This document shows, piece by piece, positions 5,975 through 15,464 of a stretch of 31,961 nucleotides of DNA. Location: the IMG/VR virus record IMGVR_UViG_3300006737_000099, positions 1 to 31,961 of that record. The stretch is one strand, 5' to 3'. Position 1 is the stretch's first letter. Each line of letters opens with the position of its first letter. The position numbers and the translations under genes were made by a program. A model generated the notes under the pieces. That model ran no database searches, was not told the origin of the DNA, and saw only the letters and a list, made by a program, of their open reading frames with translations. Source of the stretch: a virus.

Positions 5975-6142
5975 TTATTTCTTTTTCTTTTTACCCATGC
6001 TACCTGGTCCACCCGCTTTAGTACACTTAACTCCCCATCCTGAAGCGTAAGCACTTGGCCATACGTCAAACTTTTTCTTAGCAGCAGCTTTACATGCTGC
6101 AGATATTTTAGTTCTTTTTATATTACTTCTTTTTGTTGCCAT
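5975..6142 (-). CDS. Tiny basic phage protein (55 aa) with WPSAYASGWGVKC motif
   Basis: A 55-residue frame from the ATG at 6142 (MATKRSNIKRTK) to the stop at 5975. It has KISAACKAAAKKKFDVWPSA, then a YASGWGVKCTKAGG segment, and a KKKKK tail. The PSAYASGxxVKC pattern recurs in small proteins of marine phages and large DNA viruses; no function is known to me. It overlaps the end of the membrane protein gene by 20 bases and is followed after two bases by the next small gene. It is the first of four tiny basic genes that close the virion operon. Confidence 0.75.
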   Translation of the reverse strand: MATKRSNIKRTKISAACKAAAKKKFDVWPSAYASGWGVKCTKAGGPGSMGKKKKK

Positions 6143-6401
6143 GATGTATATCTTTTTCTAATTGTTTTAAATCTTCTCGTAGCTCTTTGACTTTTAATTC
6201 TAGAGTTAATATATGGCCTTCTGTCCATTGTTGTTTAAGATCATATTCTAATCGTTTAACTTCTGCAGGAGGTAACTTTTTTGCCTCTTCTATATCTGAT
6301 TCTAAGGTATAGTACATTCCCATTATTGTCGATGTAAAAACAACTATACTAACAATTGTCTTTAAATCTAGTTTGAACTCAGTGTTTTCACCTATCTTCA
6401 T
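6123..6401 (-). CDS. Single-pass membrane protein with coiled coil; holin or spanin candidate
   Basis: A 92-residue protein with a charged N-terminus (MKIGENTEFKLDLK), one membrane segment at about 15-33 (TIVSIVVFTSTIMGMYY), and a charged helical tail (residues 55-88) likely to form a coiled coil. The layout, a short cytoplasmic end, one transmembrane helix and a long coiled coil, fits an inner-membrane spanin or a class III-like holin. Similar proteins occur in flavobacterial phages, usually unnamed. Its ATG overlaps the giant gene's stop (4 bases) and its end overlaps the next small gene by 20. No lysozyme or amidase is visible nearby, so the lysis role rests only on topology. Confidence 0.75.
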   Translation of the reverse strand: MKIGENTEFKLDLKTIVSIVVFTSTIMGMYYTLESDIEEAKKLPPAEVKRLEYDLKQQWTEGHILTLELKVKELREDLKQLEKDIHHGNKKK

Positions 6402-9400
6402 TTTTCTAGTTCTATAAGTTTATTAACTCTATCTTTTTCATATTTCAAAGCTCTTATCTGAGCTTTAGTTAAACCTAGTTCAAGTAGTTTATCTACTTGA
6501 TCCTTCTTAGTTAGTGCTTTATATCCGTCAAACTTTTGTTGTTTAGCTATTTCTTTCTTTTCTTCTTCCGTTGGTTCTTCTCCGCTATGTTTCTTTATAA
6601 TAAGCTTAATCTTAGCATCTTCAGATTTAGCTTTCTTAATAGTATCACTATCTATACCTAAAGACTTCATTAACTTGATTTGCTGAGGCGCCGTTAAATT
6701 TTTTATAGTATCATAATCAGTAGAACCTACGGCCTCTTTGTATCTTGCTTCTTTCTTATCTTCTTTAGCTACTGCTTTTTCTTCTGGAGTTTTAGGTTTA
6801 GAATCTTCTTTATCTTCTAACTGCCATTCTGGCCAACCTAATAACATAGCTACTGATTTCCAAGTTTCTTGATCGTCTTCTAACGCTCCTTTAATATTAT
6901 TTATTTTACTAAATAATCTATCAAGAGGTATATTAGTTGTAGCAGTAATTACTTTAGCCAACGATTCATAAGCAGGATTATCTAAGCTAAAACCTTTTTC
7001 AAATACTTCTTCTCTACGTTTCTTGCTATCAAAAGGATAACCAGCACTTCTAAGTTTAGACAGCTTACTTTTTATAGCAGGTGAAAATTCTAATAGCTTT
7101 TGCCAAGCATCGCTATATTCTGGTCTATCTCTTTGTGATCTATCATATATGTTTATACCTAAGTTTTTAAGCACTTGAACAGTAACACCAGCAAAACCTA
7201 AACCTCTAAGCCAAGAATCCATCATACCATTAGCAGTATTAAATATTCTTTTTTCATCACTCTCACTCATTTCTTCATCATCATCTCCAAAGCCCATAGC
7301 AAACAAACCTTGTTGCAGTGCATTAAATAACATGTTTTGTAAGAAAGCATAGTAAGTTATTCTAGACAACCTAGTTCTATTACTTTGAGCTAGTGTTTTA
7401 CCAGGCATAGGTCTTCTATTAATTATATCTTGCATATCTCTTTTCTGTACTCTTACATATTGCATTGGAGTATTAACATACTGTAGTATAATTCTACCCA
7501 TATCACCTGATTGTTGTTGTGATATTTTACTTGGATCAGATGACTGTTGAGAAACTTCTGATGTTGCTTTAAACTCTTCCATAGCTTGAGCTTCAGCATC
7601 AGCTCTACTCATACCTTTTTTAAGTAAGTTATTAACTCTGTTTCTATAAAACATAGCACCACCAGAAGCTATAGCAAAACTATCAGCATACTTAGTTGGT
7701 ATATAACCTTTTTCTAATATGTAATTTAAAACTGCTTTAGCTTTATTCTTCGATGTTTTAGCAGCATCTGCAATCTCTGATTCTGATATATTAAGTTTTA
7801 AACCATTACGTCTATCAACTAAGTAATCAGAGTTCATAAGCATTGTAAAATCTTTCCAATACTGAGGTTGATTAGCAAAAGCTTTACCAGCATTAAGAGG
7901 ATTATTAAAGCTCCAGTTTATAAAGTTAGCAGCAGATATAGTTTGTAGCAATGCTGATCTAGCATTAAAGAACATTGTAACACCGGTAGATTGATTTATA
8001 TAATCTAAAACTTGATTACTTAATCTATTACCTCCAGCTATTCTGTTTCTACCAGCTTTCATCCTAGCTAAACTGTTACGTAAAGCTTCGACATACTTAG
8101 GACCTAATGCAGCTTCAAGCTTGTTCATATTATCTTTAGAGAATATAGTATCAACGTTAGCTTGCCACTCTTGTAAATACTTAGAACGCTTATTAGTATT
8201 TAACACATCTATTAAATCAGTAGTTAGAGTACCTAATTGCCACTCAGCTTTAGGTGTAGAATAGCCATCACCTTTAGTTATAGATAATAATTGATTTGCA
8301 AACACTTTTAATTTAGGATCATTTTCTACTATATCATTTAGCTCTTTAAAATCTTTTTTAGATAAACCAGGTATCTCTTGACCAGTCTTAGCCCATAAGT
8401 AAACTCTTACAGCTTGCTCATTAGTAAATCCTGATTTAGTTTTCTTACGTAAATCTCTAGGAACTTCTAACTGCTTCTTTAACGCTTTAAAGTCAGCCAT
8501 TAAATTAACTCTATCTGTCGCTAAGTTTTCCATAGCTCTAGCATAAGGTTTATTTAAAGCTTCATCAAAGAACTTCATTTGTTCTGTGCCTTGCTTGCCT
8601 TTACCTAACATAGCATAAAGTAGTCCTTGAAAATCTTCAGCTGATGGTGGTATAAAGAATTTACCTCTACCTTTTCTAGCACCTGCTAATTGAGCTTTAA
8701 CATCTGAATATATTTTAAACTTATCGATGCCTTTAGATTGTTCTATAATCTCATTAAACTCCATGTTTAAGTCTTTACTAAACTTAATCTTAGCTTGTTG
8801 AGTTTTAGATTTAACATCTAATACTTCTAATGCGTCTCTTACTGCTTTAACATTTTGTGTTGCATCATCAGCAAAATAAAAGTCATTATAACCTTCAGCT
8901 GCTTTATCAACTATCCAGTTTGATTTAGCAAATGGTGAGCTATTACCTAAGCCAGATATATTTTGAGCAGGTATGTTTAAACCTATAGCATCTAAAAACT
9001 CTTTAATAGCTGGTGATGCTTCTTGAGATCTTGCAGTTAGTACAAATATATCATCTGCTCCTCTTGCTTCTTGTATCTTTTTAGCAACTTCAAATAGTGG
9101 ACCTTTCTTACCATCTATTACTTTGTTAAACTCTGAAAAATCAAACTCAGCTCCGTCAGCTAATATCTCATCTCCTTTTTTAGCAAACTCTTCAGCAGTT
9201 AGTTTTTCAGTAGGTTTTATAGAAGACTTATCAAATATAGCTATGCTTTCTGTCCCTTTGCTAGATATTTGAGATCCATCCTCGTATCTAAAACCTTTAA
9301 AACCATCTTTAGCTAATTCTTTTTTAAGTTGTTCTACTTTTTCTTTTCCTATGTAATAATCCTCAAACCTAGAATCTATCATCTCATATAACAATCCTTC

Positions 9401-12400
9401 AGTTATGTCAATATCTAATTCTTTTAATTTATTTAAAACATATTGTTCATTAGCTAAAGCGTTGTCATTAACTGTTATTTCTTTAACATTACCTCTGTTA
9501 TTTTCAGCATATGCTTGAGCTTCTTTTATATCTGTAGCTAAAAATGTTAAGCCAGTTCTTTGGCCTAGTTTATCAAAAGACTTAGGGCTAGCATTGTAAA
9601 CTATGCTTTCACTAGGCATAGTATATAATACATTGCTTTTAGTTCTAGCTAATGTATCATCAAAATCAAAAACTCTTATTTTCTTAACTGGAGCATTAGG
9701 ATTACGAGCGTTACGTAAAGCTTCATCTAAACTAGCAGCTTTATTAAGAACATCTTCTGAAGTCATGTTCTCAGAATCTTTAGTGTCCATTACTTTAGGG
9801 CTATCAACTAGAGGTACATTTACTTTTTGATTAGTTTTGTTCTTAGAAACTTCTACAGGTAAAGCAATATCTAATTCAGCTTTTGCTGTTTTAGCATCTA
9901 TTTTACCTATTATTTGTTCGTATATTAATCTAGCTTGTAGTGATACAATGTCTGGATTATTAATTAAATTATTAGGAACTTCAACATTATATCTCTTAGC
10001 ATCACTTATTCCCTCTCTAATTATATTATTTGGGTTTAAATGAAAATGTTCATTATATTTTCTTAAATCTGGACTAGGAACATTACTAAAATCACCTGTT
10101 TTCATGGCTATATCCATTTGTTCCTTCATATATGGATGTTCTTGTGATTTAGCATCATAAATGCTTCCATCTTCTAGCTTATATTTTCCATCTACTAATC
10201 TTTCTGAATCTTTAGTTATAGTTTCTTGATAGTAATTTTCAGCTTGCCATTTATTAAAAGCATCAAATATTTTCTTGTCTTTAGTAATAGCTTGTAAAGT
10301 ACGTTGAGCCCAAGGCCCAGCTTGATATATGTGTTCTTCTCTAGCATTATTTTTACCCGAACCTATTTCAACACCAATTAATTGAGCTAAATTTCTATAC
10401 ATTGCTGAATTAGCATTAGCATTATATAGCATAAAAGCAATTCCTGACAAAGAATTATTATTACTATCGTACATATTCTTTAAGCTATTTAATATAGCTT
10501 TAGATCCTTCTTTATGTTTACTTCTACTATCTATATTTCTTTGTAAATTTGGTGTTTTTTGTGGTAACGTAGCTGTTTTTATAGAATCTATTTTAGTATT
10601 AGACTTTAAATCTTTACTTTTAAATAAATCTAAAATATCTTGAAGCTGTCCTAATTTACCTTCATCTATAAGTTTTTGAGTTTCAGGTTTAGATTTTAAA
10701 GTTTTATTAATACTATTTATAAATAATTGATCTCTACCAATAGCGCCACCAGTTTTCTTTATACTTCCGTCTTGATTAAAAGAAACACCTTCATTACCTG
10801 ATGGACTAATAGTAGAAGACTTTAACAAAAACTGAGCACTATCACCAAATTCTTCAATTAACTTAGGAAAAAACTCATTCAACAAATAACTTACGCTTTC
10901 TATTCTACCTTCTCCTTTAGTTTCTAGCGGTCTAATACCAGCTTGCTCTTGTATATACTTAATATTTTCTTTAACTCCTTTTGTTTTAGGTTTAACTGCA
11001 TTTTTACTAAACATTACTCTAGACTTACCTTCAGTAATCTCAACTGGAGCATCGGGCATTGCTTCTCTTACAGCTTGGTTAGTAAGTAACTTGCCTGTTT
11101 GATCTACTAAAGCTTTAATTCTAGCACTAGTGTTTCTATCAGATACGTTTGGTTGGCCTGCAGGTGTGATCCCAAAGACTTCTAAGAACTCACTAGCTTT
11201 TATATTAGGTTTTTTATTCTGTGTCGCTAAACCTTGAGTACTGCCTGTTTTAGCAGCTTTAACTCTACGACCTTTGTTATAAAAAGGATCTAGTAATACT
11301 TTTTGTAATCCAGTAGATTTACCACTGATAGTTGTACCTTCAGGTAGCATAGCTAATAGTATATCAGCATTTTTTCTAATAAAAGCTTGAGCATTTTTAA
11401 CATCTGCTTTAGTTAAGTTACCTGGCTTAGGTGTAATACCAAACATACGTTGAGTATCGTCTGGTGCTAAATCTTTTAACGTCTTATAAGTTTTACCTTC
11501 TAAAACTGGTTTCATCTTCTTAACCTTGTCAGATATCTTTTTAGCATCGTCACCTAATCTTTCTGCTAGCTTAATACCTTTTCTTGTTTCAGTTCCAACC
11601 TCTTTTGATATCATTGCTTCTTCAGGAGTAGCATCTTCAGATTTAATATCAAATTCTTTTTCACCTTCTTTAACTGCTTGACCTAATCTCTTTGATGTAG
11701 GTTTTTCAGCTGATTCTACACCAAGCCTAGACGCTAGAGAATTCATTCTCTGCATACCTCTGTTAGCCATAAACCTATTGAAGTCTATAGGGTTACCGTC
11801 TTTATCTTTCCTCTTAGGATCAAACTCTTTAGCTATTTGTTGTAATTCTGTTTTAGCGCTTTCGATGTATGATTGTCTAGTTACTCCAGCTTTTTGTTTA
11901 ACATTAGCAGGTATAGGTTTACCAAATTTAGACCAAGCTCTGTTAGCAACCTTATCAACCATAGTTTGAACCTGCTTAGGATTTACATCTTTAGAAAAAG
12001 CAGTTTTAGATTTTTCGTCTTTAGCTGTTGTTGTTTCAGCTTGATCTTTAGCTTTAACTTTAGCATCACCTTTTATAATAGACTTAGCCAGACCTTGTAA
12101 TTGCCCAGTTTCAAATGATTGATTGTAGCTAGTAAGCATGTCAAATACATCTTTACCAGTTTCAATTTGATTATTACCATCATTTACTTTTTGAAATCTA
12201 CCAAATAACTTGTTATGCAAAGTTCTATCACCTTGTAAATTATTCATTCTCATGAAATCACTAAGGTTAGCCAGTTGCTCTTCAGCCATTTGCTCTTTAC
12301 TAAGACCTTCAGATTCGTAAGCGGCTCTTACAGCTTTAAAATTATCATAAGCTTTTTTATAATTATTTTTTACATAAGACTCTAATTCATCTACTAGTTC

Positions 12401-15400
12401 AACAGCTCGCGGATTATTTTTAATAAACTGCTTATACATTGTTTGATGACCTAGTTCATGAGAAGCTACTGTAGCATTATTCTTATTTAAAGCAAAGGTC
12501 ATAGGAACGTTTAAAGTTTCTTTAACCATTTTACCATCCTTTTGAGTCTCAATTTCTATATTGTCACCCCAAGCAAAACCATTATAGCTTTCGCCGTTAG
12601 CAGACTTTTCTTTTATAGCATTAAACTCTGTGGTAAGATTATCTTTTAACGCAGACTTTTGTTGATCAGTCAAGTCCATAGCATCTATTTTATCTAAACC
12701 TTGATCTAATGCAGACTTAGAGTTATCAGCCACTACGTACTCAACCATATCTAGAGTTCCGTTTTCTGTCCTTATTTTAGTTGATAAATCTGATTGTCTC
12801 TTAATATCAGCATTGAATGTAGCATCAGATAATATACGACTTCTAATAGCTTCACTTTTAGCTATACCATCTAACCGACCATTTACCATTATAGCTTTAT
12901 TCTCTTTGCTTATGTCAGGATTTTCGTTTATCTTGTCAATTTCACTTCTTAACTTATGCTCTTTATTATATTGATCAATCATGCCTTGACGATCAGAACC
13001 AGTCATATCTAAAGTTCTTTGCCTAACTTTATTCATGCTTTCCATTTGCTTGTCTAAAGTTTCTTCAATTTGAGATTGAAGCATACCAGCTGCACCATCT
13101 CTATCTCTTGGATCTTTAGCAAGTATAGCATCTCTTTGCTTAGATAAAGATATCATTTGAGCATTTAGTTTATTGGCTTGAGCAAACTCTGCTTCACTAG
13201 AAAAAGCAGTTGTAACCATTGAAGCTATTGCTGGAGGTCCTGAAAACATGTTACCCATAAAGAAACCAGCAGCCATAGAATCTGTCATGCCATCCATTAT
13301 AGAAACATCTTCTTTTCCTAACACAACTCTATCAGCAAAATTACTAGTTAACTGTACTATACCTTCTGCTCCAGCTTCTTTAAAAGAATCTTTACCAAAG
13401 TTATAACCTAATTTAGCTAACTGCTTGGGAGTTGTCATTTGTTTTAAAGTAGCGTTTATACCATCACCACTTAAGTCAAATGCTTTTTGAACATTTTTAA
13501 AACCACCTTTTAATATACCTAAACTTACTTTTTCAGTTAAGTATTCTGCACCACCTACCATTGCTCCTGTACCAAAGTACTCTAAAGCATTATAATTAAC
13601 TGGAGGAACTTTATATTTAGAATCTGGTGGGGTAACGCCACTTTCTTTCATGTCTGCTAATTCTTCAGCAGTCCACTCAACACCTTCCATCTCTTTGTTC
13701 ATCTCATACATCTTACCTCCAGCAGCGCTGCCAGCTAATACAAGTAGACCAGCAGGTGGAAAAGCTACGGTAAGAGCAGTGTTAACCATTTGACCTGAAG
13801 CTAGATCCATCATATACATACCAAAGTCACCTAATGAATCTACTTCACCAATAGAAGGAACAGGAGCATTTTGACCTTTTATAGCATTACCCATTTGATG
13901 AGCTGAATCCAACGCATTGCTCATAGACAAATTAGCTTTACCTTGGTTTCTAGCTAGTTCTTTTATAGTAGATTCTTCTTCTCCAAAAATTTTAGTTAAA
14001 CCTTCTTCACTTTCTATATCTAAACCACTCCATTTAATCATTTCTGGTAACGTTAGTTCATGGACTAAAGTACCAACACCAGCACCAACAGTCATAACAG
14101 AGGATAAAACATTGTTATTAACCATCTCAAGGTTATCGTAAGTTTTAAGTGTAAGATTTTTTATAGTATCATAATCATTTGATGGAATTGCTTTAGACCC
14201 TAGATCATCTATGTCTTTCTGGTATAGAGCTCTATCTACTTTTACTTTTTCAAATAATCTTGCATAATCAGAATATTCTTGATCAGAAACTTTCTCTCCT
14301 TTTTCTTGAAGATTTTTAAATTTCTCTTCATAACTGTTTATAGACTCAATTTCTTTTTTGATATTATCTCCCCGACTAACTATATTATTAACTTGACTAG
14401 CGTATTCTTTTTCTAATTCTTTTTGTTTAACTTCTAGTTTGTCATATATTTTTATTCTAGCGTCATAGTATTCTTTGCCTTGCTTACCACCAAAAACCGC
14501 ATTAGCTTGCATTGCCGCAGAACTCCAAGCTCCTTGTTCTTGTATTCTTTTTTTATCTTCTTCTGAAAGATTGCTAATGAACTTGTTTCTACCTTCCTCA
14601 GTCATAATATCAAAAGTACTTGACACAGCACTTCCAATATCGGAAAAAATTTGAGAGATTGAAGTATCTGTTCTATCTATACCAAAATCTGTCTCAACTT
14701 GTTCCATGACTTCAGCAGTTTGACCAGCTTTCCACTTAGTGTTTTTGTCCGCTATAGCCATTTTTATAGCCATTTCTTTAACGTCTTCTTTTCCAGGATC
14801 TTTGCCTTGATCTTTTAAACTTTTTTCTGCTGACTCTAAAAAAGCTTCATAAGGCGCAGTAATAGAGGCTTTAGGTATTGCTCCAAAAAATGGCGTGTCT
14901 ATTTGTGGAGCTGGAGTAGTTACTTCTTCAGTCCATTGTTCTACCATTTCATCTGAAGCGCCTGTATTAGTTATTTCAAAAAGTTTACTAGCAAAATCAT
15001 CCTGAACGTCTTCGTCTAGTTTAGCTCTTTTCTTAGCGTTAAACTCTTCTAATTTTTTTAATTTTTTTGCTTTTTCTTCATCAGATATAGTGTCGTTTCT
15101 CATCAACCTTAACTTGACTACTTGTTCAGCTTTATCTATTACCTCTTTTTCTTTTTGGTAATTTATAGATTTTTTAGTTTCTTCAGCTTGTTCCTCAGTA
15201 GGTTCTTCATCAACTTCAGTAACTTCAACACTTTCTGTAGTTTTACCTTTTCCTGATTTACCAGTTAACCCTCCGCTAAAAAAATCTGTTTTCATTACTT
15301 CTAATTCTGGCAAATCGTAATATGGTAACATATTTTTTCTAAGCCTAGCTAAATTAGAATCATCTTGCATTTCTGATTTAAAAGTATTAAAATCAGGTAG

Positions 15401-15454
15401 ATCAAAATGCTTTATACTATTATCGTAAAATCTTTTTAACTTTTCCTCGTTCAT
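6398..15454 (-). CDS. Giant 3018-aa internal virion (polyvalent) protein: metallopeptidase, HAD, ART-like
   Basis: A single uninterrupted frame of 3018 residues. The N-terminus has two imperfect repeats (FDLPDFNTFKSEM and YDLPELEVMKTDF). Hydrophobic stretches lie at roughly 445-460, 560-590 and 725-755. HELGH at 999-1003, with a likely third ligand in EEQLANLSDF at about 1058, marks a zinc metallopeptidase. DFDDT at 1930-1934, LTARS around 2140, Lys2177 and ADD around 2195-2197 form a HAD-type phosphatase; residues 1948-2085 inside it look like an ADP-ribosyltransferase-type domain. The C-terminal third is helical, contains NTPMQYVRVQKRD, and ends in two HeH/SAP-like repeats (2913 on). Position after the tail genes and this multi-domain layout fit a protein ejected into the host with the DNA. 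It is not an RNA polymerase: no DxDxD motif was found. A nine-residue motif (DYDTIKNLT) occurs at 427 and 2913. Confidence 0.88.
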   Translation of the reverse strand: MNEEKLKRFYDNSIKHFDLPDFNTFKSEMQDDSNLARLRKNMLPYYDLPELEVMKTDFFSGGLTGKSGKGKTTESVEVTEVDEEPTEEQAEETKKSINYQKEKEVIDKAEQVVKLRLMRNDTISDEEKAKKLKKLEEFNAKKRAKLDEDVQDDFASKLFEITNTGASDEMVEQWTEEVTTPAPQIDTPFFGAIPKASITAPYEAFLESAEKSLKDQGKDPGKEDVKEMAIKMAIADKNTKWKAGQTAEVMEQVETDFGIDRTDTSISQIFSDIGSAVSSTFDIMTEEGRNKFISNLSEEDKKRIQEQGAWSSAAMQANAVFGGKQGKEYYDARIKIYDKLEVKQKELEKEYASQVNNIVSRGDNIKKEIESINSYEEKFKNLQEKGEKVSDQEYSDYARLFEKVKVDRALYQKDIDDLGSKAIPSNDYDTIKNLTLKTYDNLEMVNNNVLSSVMTVGAGVGTLVHELTLPEMIKWSGLDIESEEGLTKIFGEEESTIKELARNQGKANLSMSNALDSAHQMGNAIKGQNAPVPSIGEVDSLGDFGMYMMDLASGQMVNTALTVAFPPAGLLVLAGSAAGGKMYEMNKEMEGVEWTAEELADMKESGVTPPDSKYKVPPVNYNALEYFGTGAMVGGAEYLTEKVSLGILKGGFKNVQKAFDLSGDGINATLKQMTTPKQLAKLGYNFGKDSFKEAGAEGIVQLTSNFADRVVLGKEDVSIMDGMTDSMAAGFFMGNMFSGPPAIASMVTTAFSSEAEFAQANKLNAQMISLSKQRDAILAKDPRDRDGAAGMLQSQIEETLDKQMESMNKVRQRTLDMTGSDRQGMIDQYNKEHKLRSEIDKINENPDISKENKAIMVNGRLDGIAKSEAIRSRILSDATFNADIKRQSDLSTKIRTENGTLDMVEYVVADNSKSALDQGLDKIDAMDLTDQQKSALKDNLTTEFNAIKEKSANGESYNGFAWGDNIEIETQKDGKMVKETLNVPMTFALNKNNATVASHELGHQTMYKQFIKNNPRAVELVDELESYVKNNYKKAYDNFKAVRAAYESEGLSKEQMAEEQLANLSDFMRMNNLQGDRTLHNKLFGRFQKVNDGNNQIETGKDVFDMLTSYNQSFETGQLQGLAKSIIKGDAKVKAKDQAETTTAKDEKSKTAFSKDVNPKQVQTMVDKVANRAWSKFGKPIPANVKQKAGVTRQSYIESAKTELQQIAKEFDPKRKDKDGNPIDFNRFMANRGMQRMNSLASRLGVESAEKPTSKRLGQAVKEGEKEFDIKSEDATPEEAMISKEVGTETRKGIKLAERLGDDAKKISDKVKKMKPVLEGKTYKTLKDLAPDDTQRMFGITPKPGNLTKADVKNAQAFIRKNADILLAMLPEGTTISGKSTGLQKVLLDPFYNKGRRVKAAKTGSTQGLATQNKKPNIKASEFLEVFGITPAGQPNVSDRNTSARIKALVDQTGKLLTNQAVREAMPDAPVEITEGKSRVMFSKNAVKPKTKGVKENIKYIQEQAGIRPLETKGEGRIESVSYLLNEFFPKLIEEFGDSAQFLLKSSTISPSGNEGVSFNQDGSIKKTGGAIGRDQLFINSINKTLKSKPETQKLIDEGKLGQLQDILDLFKSKDLKSNTKIDSIKTATLPQKTPNLQRNIDSRSKHKEGSKAILNSLKNMYDSNNNSLSGIAFMLYNANANSAMYRNLAQLIGVEIGSGKNNAREEHIYQAGPWAQRTLQAITKDKKIFDAFNKWQAENYYQETITKDSERLVDGKYKLEDGSIYDAKSQEHPYMKEQMDIAMKTGDFSNVPSPDLRKYNEHFHLNPNNIIREGISDAKRYNVEVPNNLINNPDIVSLQARLIYEQIIGKIDAKTAKAELDIALPVEVSKNKTNQKVNVPLVDSPKVMDTKDSENMTSEDVLNKAASLDEALRNARNPNAPVKKIRVFDFDDTLARTKSNVLYTMPSESIVYNASPKSFDKLGQRTGLTFLATDIKEAQAYAENNRGNVKEITVNDNALANEQYVLNKLKELDIDITEGLLYEMIDSRFEDYYIGKEKVEQLKKELAKDGFKGFRYEDGSQISSKGTESIAIFDKSSIKPTEKLTAEEFAKKGDEILADGAEFDFSEFNKVIDGKKGPLFEVAKKIQEARGADDIFVLTARSQEASPAIKEFLDAIGLNIPAQNISGLGNSSPFAKSNWIVDKAAEGYNDFYFADDATQNVKAVRDALEVLDVKSKTQQAKIKFSKDLNMEFNEIIEQSKGIDKFKIYSDVKAQLAGARKGRGKFFIPPSAEDFQGLLYAMLGKGKQGTEQMKFFDEALNKPYARAMENLATDRVNLMADFKALKKQLEVPRDLRKKTKSGFTNEQAVRVYLWAKTGQEIPGLSKKDFKELNDIVENDPKLKVFANQLLSITKGDGYSTPKAEWQLGTLTTDLIDVLNTNKRSKYLQEWQANVDTIFSKDNMNKLEAALGPKYVEALRNSLARMKAGRNRIAGGNRLSNQVLDYINQSTGVTMFFNARSALLQTISAANFINWSFNNPLNAGKAFANQPQYWKDFTMLMNSDYLVDRRNGLKLNISESEIADAAKTSKNKAKAVLNYILEKGYIPTKYADSFAIASGGAMFYRNRVNNLLKKGMSRADAEAQAMEEFKATSEVSQQSSDPSKISQQQSGDMGRIILQYVNTPMQYVRVQKRDMQDIINRRPMPGKTLAQSNRTRLSRITYYAFLQNMLFNALQQGLFAMGFGDDDEEMSESDEKRIFNTANGMMDSWLRGLGFAGVTVQVLKNLGINIYDRSQRDRPEYSDAWQKLLEFSPAIKSKLSKLRSAGYPFDSKKRREEVFEKGFSLDNPAYESLAKVITATTNIPLDRLFSKINNIKGALEDDQETWKSVAMLLGWPEWQLEDKEDSKPKTPEEKAVAKEDKKEARYKEAVGSTDYDTIKNLTAPQQIKLMKSLGIDSDTIKKAKSEDAKIKLIIKKHSGEEPTEEEKKEIAKQQKFDGYKALTKKDQVDKLLELGLTKAQIRALKYEKDRVNKLIELEK
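6698..6719. repeat. 22-base perfect repeat, copy 1 (in giant gene, 3' part)
   Basis: The same 22 bases (ATTTTTTATAGTATCATAAT then CA) occur here and at 14156-14177, in the same orientation and reading frame of the giant gene, about 7.5 kb apart. On the coding strand both encode DYDTIKN; the matching protein motif extends to DYDTIKNLT. Confidence 0.8.
14156..14177. repeat. 22-base perfect repeat, copy 2 (in giant gene, 5' part)
   Basis: Second copy of the direct repeat at 6698-6719. It covers residues 427-433 of the giant protein. Recombination between the copies would delete about 2486 codons in frame. Confidence 0.8.
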
Positions 15455-15464
15455 GAAATTTTAT

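Noticed and set aside
9603-14141. Several plus-strand open frames of 63-75 codons opposite the giant gene
   Set aside because: All are antisense shadows of a continuous, domain-bearing frame, with hydrophobic/Ser-rich products typical of shadows.
6398-15454. Virion RNA polymerase in the giant protein, by analogy with crAss-like phages
   Set aside because: No DxDxD metal motif or double-psi barrel signature was found; the recognisable parts are peptidase, HAD and ART-like.
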